The notes: generated from the letters alone by a model not told the origin. Positions 1-4,714 are shown, counted from the first letter of the stretch. The stretch: 6,204 bases of DNA from Kiritimatiellia bacterium (GCA_017521065.1 JAFXEA010000527.1:1-6204); one strand, 5' to 3'. Program-made: numbers and translations.

Positions 1-449
1 GAGAATACATATTCGGGGGTCCAAACCGAGGCGAGTTCCACGCGGTTCGTATCCTTCCCGATCATCGTGTACGCGAACGCCGGCGTGCCGTTCGTCGCGT
101 CGCCGCTCCGCGTGTCTCCCGTGAGAATCCCGGCCAACGCGGCGCGCTCCGCCGCAGCGGCGGCGAGCTCGGCGCGGATGCGCTCCTTCTCCTCGCGCGT
201 GGGGGTCCCTCCGTTGGGCGTCGTCGCGAACATGCCGAGGCTCAGGAGCAGGAATGCGAACAGGGCCGGAACCGCAAGCCGCGCGAGCGCGCGAAGCCCC
301 GCGCAGAGCGGGCGCGCGAGGACGATGGCGCAGAAAACGAGCACGGTCCAGCGTCCGACCGCGGTCCAGTCGACGGCGTGCGTTTCCCCCACCGACGCAA
401 ACGCCGTCGCGGCGCATGCCATGCACAGTGCTGTCGCGAAATGTTTCAT
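1..449 (-). CDS. Secreted/membrane protein of unknown function, N-terminal part (runs off the left edge)
   Basis: An open frame of 149 codons begins at an ATG (449-447) and is still open at base 1. Residues 1-18 look like a signal peptide (positive start, hydrophobic core, Ala-rich end at AFA-S). Residues about 33-48 and 57-75 are hydrophobic and could be membrane segments. Residues 83-108 are a charged, Ala-rich helix with coiled-coil character. After about residue 120 the sequence becomes more domain-like (AYTMIGKDTNRVELASVWT), but it is cut before anything can be recognised. An extended -10 promoter ends 14 nt upstream, and only a weak AGG precedes the start. The base composition is GC-rich, like the right-hand flank and unlike the operon between them, so this is probably resident chromosome. 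I do not recognise the family. Confidence 0.7.
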   Translation of the reverse strand, partial: MKHFATALCMACAATAFASVGETHAVDWTAVGRWTVLVFCAIVLARPLCAGLRALARLAVPALFAFLLLSLGMFATTPNGGTPTREEKERIRAELAAAAAERAALAGILTGDTRSGDATNGTPAFAYTMIGKDTNRVELASVWTPEYVF

Positions 450-463
450 CTGCCTGTGCAGAT

Positions 464-472
464 ATTATACCA
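464..472 (-). promoter_or_regulatory. Extended -10 promoter for the gene starting at 449
   Basis: The minus strand reads TGGTATAAT (472 to 464), a perfect -10 hexamer with an upstream TG. A TTGCCA lies 19 nt upstream as a possible but widely spaced -35. Transcription would begin near 457, leaving an untranslated leader of only about 8 nt before the ATG at 449. The 11-mer TGGTATAATAT occurs again upstream of the AAA+ operon. Confidence 0.55.
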
Positions 473-488
473 TTTCGCAAACACGATG

Positions 489-599
489 TGGCAAGGCGGC
501 TACACCTCAGAAATAGCCGCGTCACTCCCAAGCTGCGACGCACATCTGCCGCGTTGCCAGGGGGTCCGTCGCTCCGCGACGGACAAGCAATACTTGCTT
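489..599. repeat. Three back-to-back hairpins, REP/BIME-like intergenic element
   Basis: Outer stem: TGGCAAGGCGGC (489-500) pairs with GCCGCGTTGCCA (548-559), 11 of 12 positions. It encloses a smaller GCGTC (519-523)/GACGC (537-541) stem. An alternative GCGGCTA (496-502)/TAGCCGC (514-520) stem is also possible. Then comes a perfect 9-bp stem GTCCGTCGC/GCGACGGAC (564-584) with a 3-nt loop. It is followed with no gap by AAGCAA/TTGCTT (585-599), also with a 3-nt loop. There is no U-tract on either side, so it is not a standard intrinsic terminator. It could be a dispersed palindromic repeat, a structured RNA or a transcript-end stabiliser. The pairing is seen directly; multi-copy status is inferred. 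Confidence 0.5.
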
Positions 600-693
600 T
601 GGCCGCGACTCAGCCGCTGTGCAAATTATTGACGCGCCGCCGAAACCGCAACAACCCGCACGGCGAAATTGTCTACCGATATCCGCCGCCCAC

Positions 694-721
694 GTTTTGA
701 TGTTTTATAAAACATGAAAAC
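694..721. repeat. 28-nt near-perfect palindrome, operator-like or recombination-site-like
   Basis: The 16-nt core at 700-715, ATGTTTTATAAAACAT, is a perfect palindrome. After one symmetric G/G mismatch (699/716) the symmetry continues through GTTTT (694-698) and AAAAC (717-721), so 26 of 28 positions are symmetric. It lies near the change from GC-rich to AT-rich DNA. No U-run follows on either strand. It fits a site for a dimeric DNA-binding protein. Its size also resembles Xer/dif sites, but the inner half-site bases do not match dif. Confidence 0.5.
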
Positions 722-785
722 CAATCCCAAGACACGCCGGCAGAACAAGGCCGCATGTCGCGGCTCATGCTGAGCACAGACAACG

Positions 786-827
786 TTCTATTTGCTATAA
801 TCTTCTTGCACAAGCAAATCTATAGAA
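786..827 (-). other. Imperfect stem-loop downstream of the AAA+ operon, possible transcript end
   Basis: TTCTAT (786-791) pairs with ATAGAA (822-827), and TTGC (792-795) pairs with GCAA (814-817). A 4-nt bulge (818-821) and an 18-nt loop complete it. It lies about 30-70 nt past the stop of the last operon gene. With no U-tract it is not a canonical terminator, but it could act in 3'-end formation. The TATAAT on the plus strand at 796-801 falls in the loop, has no plausible -35, and would drive antisense transcription, so I do not call it a promoter. Confidence 0.25.
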
Positions 828-857
828 TAGTGTCAAAAGCCGATATCCTACGCTACT

Positions 858-1235
858 TCATTTGCAAGCCAGGCATGCAACTATGATGGTAACAACCAAC
901 ATTGCGAGTGAAACCCACGTTATAAACGTCCGCATCTTTTGCTTTGCAATTTTCTTTTCCCGCTCCGCCTCCAGTTTTTGCTTAATCTTCTCACTTATTT
1001 CTTTCGCAATTTTCTCATTTCTCTTTATCTCTCTCAAAGCCGCAATATATACAGTACCAGGAACAGTCACTCTCATGGCCGGAGACGCAATGTCAAGCAA
1101 CGTCCAGGCACCGCCTACCGCCCAGCCAATAGGTCCCGTTACAATTGATATGGTTTTAGTCAGAGCTGCATTAGCGCCAAATGCAAGACCTCTTCCAAGA
1201 ATCGCCGTCGCCAATCCATTGACCAACATTACCAT
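858..1235 (-). CDS. C-terminal half of a YaaW/UPF0174-family protein (separate ORF after a frameshift), tail-anchored
   Basis: 125 aa from an ATG at 1235 that overlaps the end of the preceding ORF by 7 nt and has no Shine-Dalgarno sequence. Residues 7-66 (glycine-rich, with GPIGWAVGGAW and RVTVPGTVYIAALRE) match the C-terminal region of E. coli YaaW as I remember it (GPVGAALNG, YRVTIPAVLQIACLR). Residues 67-100 are a highly charged Lys/Glu helix, probably coiled coil. Residues 102-123 form a membrane helix ending in ACLACK, so the full-length protein would be tail-anchored. Read upstream in the same frame, codons GAG TCC TAT AAA GTT continue without a break into the frame that the neighbour would have after one base change. 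This is therefore probably the second half of one gene. The family's biochemical role is unknown. Confidence 0.7.
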   Translation of the reverse strand: MVMLVNGLATAILGRGLAFGANAALTKTISIVTGPIGWAVGGAWTLLDIASPAMRVTVPGTVYIAALREIKRNEKIAKEISEKIKQKLEAEREKKIAKQKMRTFITWVSLAMLVVTIIVACLACK

Positions 1236-1714
1236 AACTTTATAGGACTCAAACCACCCATCCTGAAAATTGCCAATAGTGCGGATGCTCCCGTCCCCGT
1301 TACATTCAAAGATCCTGCCCCCAGTTCCTTAAGGATTTGCTCGCGCTGTTCTTCGCTCATCTTTGACCACATGCTTCTTAAAGATTTTTCCAGCAGAACC
1401 TTTTCGATGATCTCTGTCGGAGCACTCTTGTCATATGGGACTTTTTGATTGTCGCACACGTCTTCGAGTATCTCACGATATCGGACACCATGCCCTCGGA
1501 AAGTGTTTGCAACCGAGTTTCCTCCAAAGAGCTGGAAATCGGCTATAATTGCAGAAACGTACTTTGTGTGATCTGGTCTATATCGCTTGTAATCGGGATT
1601 TATATCAAGATAGTTGGTCGCCGCTTTTAGTAGTATTGATACTAACGGATCAAGTTGCTCCTTGGTGCACTCCGAAAGAAAGTCAAGTTCATAATCGCCT
1701 GGGACTCGTTCCAT
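1229..1714 (-). CDS. N-terminal part of a YaaW/UPF0174 (DUF3944) family protein, C-terminus frameshifted
   Basis: 161 aa from ATG 1714, preceded by a good ribosome site (AAAGGAG, 7 nt before the start) and 15 nt after the previous stop. Residues 8-28 (YELDFLSECTKEQLDPL) fit the DUF3944 segment. Residues 55-87 (ADFQLFGGNSVANTFRGHG then YREIL) are the hallmark of the YaaW/UPF0174 family; E. coli YaaW has LQHFGGDSIANKLRGHG. Residues 101-130 (LLEKSLRSMWSKMSEEQRE) also align. E. coli YaaW is about 237 aa in one chain. Here homology stops at Gly154, and the last seven residues (LSPIKLW) are out-of-frame. The remainder is in the overlapping downstream ORF. Joined, the two would give about 285 aa. 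It is either a broken gene, a sequencing error, a recoded gene, or a true two-subunit version. Function of the family is unknown. Confidence 0.8.
   Translation of the reverse strand: MERVPGDYELDFLSECTKEQLDPLVSILLKAATNYLDINPDYKRYRPDHTKYVSAIIADFQLFGGNSVANTFRGHGVRYREILEDVCDNQKVPYDKSAPTEIIEKVLLEKSLRSMWSKMSEEQREQILKELGAGSLNVTGTGASALLAIFRMGGLSPIKLW
1249..1258 (-). other. Frameshift site splitting the YaaW-like gene
   Basis: On the minus strand, codons GGT GGT are followed by a run of three T (plus-strand A1251-A1253) and then GAG TCC TAT AAA. One extra T would make GGT GGT TTT GAG TCC TAT AAA GTT ATG and fuse both ORFs into a continuous family-like protein (GGFESYKVMVML). No classical X-XXY-YYZ slippery heptamer is present, so a 1-nt deletion or a homopolymer sequencing error is more likely than programmed frameshifting. 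Confidence 0.65.
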
Positions 1715-1729
1715 ATATTTCTCCTTTCG

Positions 1730-2059
1730 TTAACCAAGAATCAGTATGTCATCGTCACCAAACTGTCGTTGGGTTTCCGAATCAAGTTCTTCAGCGGTAA
1801 TGACTTCCATGTCCTGCGCATCGACAACAGTATTTTTATCTTGGTCGTACAAACAATGAACAAGCTGATAATTGCCAGTATCGAGCCGCTCTTTAATGGA
1901 AACCGCAAGCACCCTTCGTTTTCCATCGTTCAACAGCGAACGCCGAAAGCTATCCATAAAATATGCGCGTACATTTCTCGCGAAATCGCACACAGCCACG
2001 AAAAACTTCTGAATCAAGTTCCAGAATGCACCAAGCAGTTCCTTGATAATCTTAAACAT
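1730..2059 (-). CDS. 109-aa amphipathic membrane-associated protein with shared SIKEK module and C-terminal tail (paralogue 4)
   Basis: I start it at ATG 2059, which overlaps the ATPase stop by 8 nt and has GGGGGA just upstream. The longer in-frame start at 2104 lies inside the ATPase gene and adds only a basic leader. Residues 1-34 form a hydrophobic/aromatic amphipathic helix (IIKELLGAFWNLIQKFF). Residues 50-72 carry the operon's shared module (LAVSIKERLDTGNYQLVHCLYD). Residues 87-109 (ITAEELDSETQRQF plus the tail) are nearly superimposable on the 109-aa protein at 3708-4037, at exactly the same residue numbers. The chain ends FGDDDILILG. The two 109-aa proteins are clear paralogues although the ATPase and another gene separate them. 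I do not recognise a named family. A peripheral-membrane adaptor or substrate of the neighbouring AAA+ ATPase is an inference. Confidence 0.8.
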   Translation of the reverse strand: MFKIIKELLGAFWNLIQKFFVAVCDFARNVRAYFMDSFRRSLLNDGKRRVLAVSIKERLDTGNYQLVHCLYDQDKNTVVDAQDMEVITAEELDSETQRQFGDDDILILG

Positions 2060-3332
2060 TCGCTTCCCCCGTACTGACCTTTTGGATGGCATATTCGCCG
2101 GCATTTAGCTTCTCGCGAATGCTTTCTCCTACCGAATCGGCCTTAGATTTACTCATCCGACCACATTCTATCTTCATCTTTTCCACTGCGTCCCTTTCCG
2201 ATGTGAACCCGCGAATGAAATCCGAAAGCTCAAACGCCTTCTTGCCGCTTACCGCGCCGCGGCAAAGTACCTTCAAGACGGCATTCTTGATCTCGCGTCC
2301 AGAAAACCCCTTTGTGATTTCGACCAGGCGGCTGACTCCATCCTCATCGATCGGTTCAACAAAAGGCAACCTTGCCGGAATCTTCTGGCGGATCAGCATT
2401 CTGCGACAATCATCATCCGGAAGGTCAAACTTTATGGAGAAAAGTAATCTGGATTCAAAAGCCTTGTCGTAATTTCGTAAAAGATTCGTGCAAAACACCA
2501 CAACACCGGCATGGTCTTCAAGAAGCTGAAGCAACTTGCTCCTCAGTGAGTTTACAGCCTGGTCACTGCTCGACGAAATGGATGTCAGACGTTTCCCAAG
2601 AAACGAATCCGCTTCATCAAAAAAGAGGACCGCATCTTTTTCCTTTGCAGTGCGGAAGATGTTCTCTAAGTTTTTTGGTGAGTCCCCAACATACTTGGAT
2701 TCAATCTCCGCGAAATTTGCAATAATGATTTTGCATCCAAGGCGCTGCGCAATGCCGTGTGCAGCCATTGTCTTTCCTGTCCCTGGAGGACCGTAAAAGT
2801 TCACCACTGACCTCCGATTCCTGTCCACTTCTCCGAAGCCCCATGTTTCATAAATCAGATCCTGATGCTCCAGAATAGCAACAACATCTTCTATCTGGGC
2901 GCGGACACCTTCTGGGATAACAAGATCTTCCATCGAATATTTCGGTTCAACCGCATAAAAAGACACAAGGCCATCACCTGCGATCAAATTTGCAACATCC
3001 TCTTTAGGCATGTTTTTTTCATCGTAATTAGTGCTTGCCATAATGCGAAACAGCACCCCTTTCCCATCTGGTGTTACAGCTTCACTATACCGTCTCCTAA
3101 GCCACGCATCGAAGACCCCCTGCCATGCCCGTTGTGAATCGGTCTTCCGAACTCCAGACCACTGATATGAAAAACATTCCGCGTCCAAGTCGCACGGGAT
3201 TATCTCCACCACCATTCCCGCACAATCGGGAATGGGATGGATTGAAAGATAATCCCTTATGAGCAAGACAAAGTCACGATATATGCCCAGCCGTTCCTTG
3301 CCCACACGAAGTTGAACTCGGTCTTTGCTCAT
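2052..3332 (-). CDS. Classical-clade AAA+ ATPase, single ATPase module with its own N-terminal domain
   Basis: 426 aa. Residues 1-135 are a mixed alpha/beta N-terminal domain I cannot assign. The AAA+ core follows: Walker A GPPGTGKT (181-188), pore-loop 1 KYVG (213-216, Tyr214), Walker B VLFFDEAD (235-242, Asp239/Glu240), sensor-1 Asn283 in CTN, one arginine-finger candidate Arg295 in ESRL, and sensor-2-like GFSGREI (342-348). The aromatic-hydrophobic-Gly pore loop is typical of hexameric threading ATPases (FtsH, Cdc48, Msp1, Vps4 relatives). No protease domain is present, so a remodelling or extraction role is likelier than self-contained proteolysis. The last residues (SIREKLNAGEYAIQKV, 404-419) copy the module found in the small neighbouring proteins. 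The ATG lies 9 nt after the previous stop with no clear ribosome site, suggesting translational coupling. The next gene overlaps its 3' end. Confidence 0.9.
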   Translation of the reverse strand: MSKDRVQLRVGKERLGIYRDFVLLIRDYLSIHPIPDCAGMVVEIIPCDLDAECFSYQWSGVRKTDSQRAWQGVFDAWLRRRYSEAVTPDGKGVLFRIMASTNYDEKNMPKEDVANLIAGDGLVSFYAVEPKYSMEDLVIPEGVRAQIEDVVAILEHQDLIYETWGFGEVDRNRRSVVNFYGPPGTGKTMAAHGIAQRLGCKIIIANFAEIESKYVGDSPKNLENIFRTAKEKDAVLFFDEADSFLGKRLTSISSSSDQAVNSLRSKLLQLLEDHAGVVVFCTNLLRNYDKAFESRLLFSIKFDLPDDDCRRMLIRQKIPARLPFVEPIDEDGVSRLVEITKGFSGREIKNAVLKVLCRGAVSGKKAFELSDFIRGFTSERDAVEKMKIECGRMSKSKADSVGESIREKLNAGEYAIQKVSTGEANV

Positions 3333-3341
3333 GCCAAATGA

Positions 3342-3698
3342 TCACTGAAGGATAATCATGTCCTTGTCGTTAAACACGGAAAGCAGGTCCGCGTCAAGCG
3401 AGCGGGCATTAAATCTTCCGAACGGAAGTTCGACCTTGTTTGTTCGCTTATTGAAAGCACAAAGCGAAACCAATGCAGATTCTCCCTCGCGCTTCTCCTT
3501 AATCGCAACAGCAATACGATCTGGCGAAGCCTTGAGCATTTCTATAACACCTGGCCGCTTAAAGAAAGCAACCACATCACCAAGTGTCAAAACGTCAACA
3601 TCCGCCGTCGCGATCGATGCACTCTTTATGCACTTAACGACGGCAAACGCCATTGCGAGTACAATTGCAATGCCGAGGGCAATCAACAGGAATTTCAT
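3342..3698 (-). CDS. 118-aa N-anchored membrane protein with shared SIKEK-type module and C-terminal tail (paralogue 3)
   Basis: ATG 3698 is preceded by AAGGAG, which overlaps the previous gene's stop. Residues 4-23 are a clean transmembrane helix (LLIALGIAIVLAMAFAVV) with few flanking charges, followed by a linker. Residues 43-69 (VAFFKRPGVIEMLKA, then RIAVAIKEK) align without gaps at a constant offset of 12 with residues 31-57 of the 109-aa protein at 3708-4037 (VAFFKDP..., RIAVSIKEK). The chain ends FNDKDMIILQ, the tail shared by all four small proteins. It is probably inner-membrane anchored with the module in the cytoplasm, where the AAA+ ATPase encoded next would meet it. The topology and partnership are inferred. 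No named family is recognised. Confidence 0.8.
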   Translation of the reverse strand: MKFLLIALGIAIVLAMAFAVVKCIKSASIATADVDVLTLGDVVAFFKRPGVIEMLKASPDRIAVAIKEKREGESALVSLCAFNKRTNKVELPFGRFNARSLDADLLSVFNDKDMIILQ

Positions 3699-3707
3699 GG
3701 CTGCTCC

Positions 3708-4037
3708 TTATTTGAGTACAATCATTTCCTTCCCGTTGAATTGACGTTCTGTCTCTTCGTCAATTTCTTCGGCGGTTATGATTTGAGAATCCTCTTCTGG
3801 ATTGACCAGTTCGTTTGAGGACTTATCAAAGAGGCAGTTAACCACTTGATACTCTCCTGACGATAGCTTCTCCTTGATCGACACAGCTATTCTATTTTGG
3901 TCCGCCTTTAGCTTTAAAAGCCTGGTTGGATCTTTAAAGAACGCAACGATGTTGCAAATGAATGACACAAGCTTGAAAAAGACCTTCTTAATGAAGTCCC
4001 AGACTCCGAGCAAAAGCTCCTTAATTTTTTCTAACAT
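3708..4037 (-). CDS. 109-aa amphipathic membrane-associated protein with shared SIKEK module and C-terminal tail (paralogue 2)
   Basis: ATG 4037 follows AAAGGA by 8 nt and lies 15 nt after the previous stop. Residues 3-34 are an aromatic, Lys-rich amphipathic or membrane helix (IKELLLGVWDFIKKVFFKLV). Residues 49-71 (RIAVSIKEKLSSGEYQVVN, then CLFD) form the common module, predicted as two beta strands around a Gly turn. Residues 87-109 (ITAEEIDEETERQF then NGKEMIVLK) are an acidic helix and hydrophobic terminal strand. The protein has the same length as its paralogue at 1730-2059 and aligns along its full length. It sits between two other members of the set, which suggests serial duplication inside the operon. 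Function unknown. The hydrophobic C-terminal end would suit docking to, or recognition by, the AAA+ ATPase, but that is an inference. Confidence 0.85.
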   Translation of the reverse strand: MLEKIKELLLGVWDFIKKVFFKLVSFICNIVAFFKDPTRLLKLKADQNRIAVSIKEKLSSGEYQVVNCLFDKSSNELVNPEEDSQIITAEEIDEETERQFNGKEMIVLK

Positions 4038-4052
4038 TGACTTGATCCTTTC

Positions 4053-4505
4053 TTATTTGAGAACGAGCATGGCCTTATCACCAAACATCTCCAGAAGTCC
4101 GGTTTCAGGGTTTGCCACTATCAGATGACACCACGGACACGTTATGGAGAAAGCGATTTCATTCTTCTCGTCACATGCCATAATGTCGAATACATATATG
4201 TCGCCCCTGGTCAGCAAGACGCATATGCGCATTCCCGGATTTAATGTGTAGGCCTGCTTTATGAATGCCAGAAGACTTTTAAAACCAAGTGTTTCATAGG
4301 ATTTCTCTGAATACGCCAATGCAATTTTGATTGCCTCTGGCGAGATGGCTTTCACTGCATTCTCTGTATTCCTTTTAACGAGATCTATCATTTTTCCCAT
4401 GATAGCATCACCGGATACAGCCTGTGTTTCAATCCATTTCAGAAGCGAATCCAACGCCGGAACCGCAGAGGCACGGATTGTATCGATCAATTTGGGCGAT
4501 ATCAT
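4053..4505 (-). CDS. 150-aa first protein of the AAA+ operon, helical N-terminus, divergent module and shared C-terminal tail (paralogue 1)
   Basis: I start at ATG 4505 (MISPKLID), which has GGAAAGG about 10 nt upstream. The in-frame ATG at 4562 would add an Arg-rich leader from GC-rich sequence and lies in the U-tract of a terminator-like hairpin. Residues 1-85 are predicted helical (DSLLKWIETQ, KMIDLVKRNTENAVKAI). From residue 78, LLAFIK and then RICVLLTRGDIYVFDIMAC correspond loosely to VAFFK and RIAVSIKEK...YQVV in the other small proteins. Residues 123-127 are CPWCH, a CxxC motif absent from the paralogues. The end, FGDKAMLVLK, matches their tails. No signal peptide is visible. The function is unknown. 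The CxxC could be a redox or metal site, but two cysteines and one histidine are weak evidence. Confidence 0.8.
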   Translation of the reverse strand: MISPKLIDTIRASAVPALDSLLKWIETQAVSGDAIMGKMIDLVKRNTENAVKAISPEAIKIALAYSEKSYETLGFKSLLAFIKQAYTLNPGMRICVLLTRGDIYVFDIMACDEKNEIAFSITCPWCHLIVANPETGLLEMFGDKAMLVLK

Positions 4506-4563
4506 TAAACTTTGACCTTTCCATTTACGCCGGTATCGCCGCGGAGACCGCCTCGCATGCATG

Positions 4564-4591
4564 AAAAAGAGCGCACGTCCCGTTCATGCAC
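4564..4591 (-). terminator. Intrinsic-terminator-like hairpin, possible attenuator upstream of the AAA+ operon
   Basis: In minus-strand RNA, GUGCAUG (4591-4585) pairs with CGUGCGC (4577-4571), a 7-bp stem including two U.G pairs, with a 7-nt loop. It is followed at once by UCUUUUU (4570-4564). Its first three bases are also the last three of the long hairpin at 4589-4711, so the two folds compete at that edge. No promoter is visible between it and the gene start at 4505. It either ends a separate small RNA with read-through into the operon, or acts as an attenuator. The stem is modest in strength. Confidence 0.45.
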
Positions 4592-4711
4592 TCAACAGAT
4601 GCCCTACCACAGGCAAACACAAATGCGCTAAGAGAAAATGCGCCCAGCTGGACGCACCCTCGCTTACAGGTCGTTTGTGTTTTGAAATAGTGGTAGTATT
4701 TCTGTTGAACG
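4589..4711 (-). ncRNA. Long irregular hairpin in minus-strand RNA: structured leader or small RNA
   Basis: Paired segments in register: 4589-4599/4701-4711 (11 bp), 4604-4610/4690-4696 (CTACCAC/GTGGTAG), 4615-4623/4674-4682 (AAACACAAA/TTTGTGTTT), 4629-4632/4663-4666, and a terminal stem 4634-4645/4650-4661. Positions that are A/C mismatches on the plus strand (4590/4710, 4591/4709, 4636-4638/4657-4659, 4643/4652) all become G.U pairs in minus-strand RNA. That points to an RNA read toward the operon rather than a DNA palindrome. It lies about 84 nt upstream of the first operon gene. No known riboswitch or RNA family is recognised. Confidence 0.5.
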
Positions 4712-4714
4712 ACG

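Larger units (their letters stand above)
450..857. other. 408-bp intergenic region without a supported gene, rich in inverted repeats
   Basis: This stretch lies between the last operon gene and the left-flank gene. Frames here are short, lack ribosome binding sites and have no recognisable protein, so I call no CDS. It holds the promoter at 464-472, three consecutive hairpins at 489-599, a 28-nt palindrome at 694-721, small hairpins at 750-764 (GCCGC/GCGGC) and 763-775 (GCTCA/TGAGC), and an imperfect stem at 786-827. Composition falls from GC-rich to AT-richer at roughly 690-720, which probably marks one edge of the accessory block. I see no stem followed by a U-run for either strand. Confidence 0.6.

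Noticed and set aside
694..721. A dif/Xer recombination site.
   Set aside because: The 28-nt size fits, but the inner half-site sequence (ATGTT/AACAT) does not match the CATAA/TTATG arms of dif, and no second copy is seen.
791..801. Plus-strand promoter at TATAAT 796-801.
   Set aside because: No plausible -35, it lies in the loop of a stem, and it would transcribe antisense through the whole operon.
676..848. Direct repeat CCGATATCC near 677 and 840 as attachment-site remnants.
   Set aside because: Only 9 nt, both copies are on the same side of the block, and chance occurrence is likely.
1730..2104. 124-aa form of the fourth paralogue.
   Set aside because: The added leader lies inside the ATPase gene. 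The start at 2059 gives a protein aligning residue by residue with the 109-aa paralogue and has a strong ribosome site.
4053..4562. Longer 169-aa form of the first operon protein starting MHARRSPRRY.
   Set aside because: Its start lies in the U-tract of the terminator-like hairpin and has no good ribosome site. The start at 4505 has GGAAAGG upstream.
4590..4710. Integron attC-like site: ACTCAAC (RYYYAAC type) and GTTGAAC (GTTRRRY type) bound the long hairpin with inner complementary boxes.
   Set aside because: The 7-mers are degenerate, there is no extrahelical base in the L-box, no integrase or second attC was found, and a seven-gene cassette would be exceptional. The G.U bias favours an RNA role.
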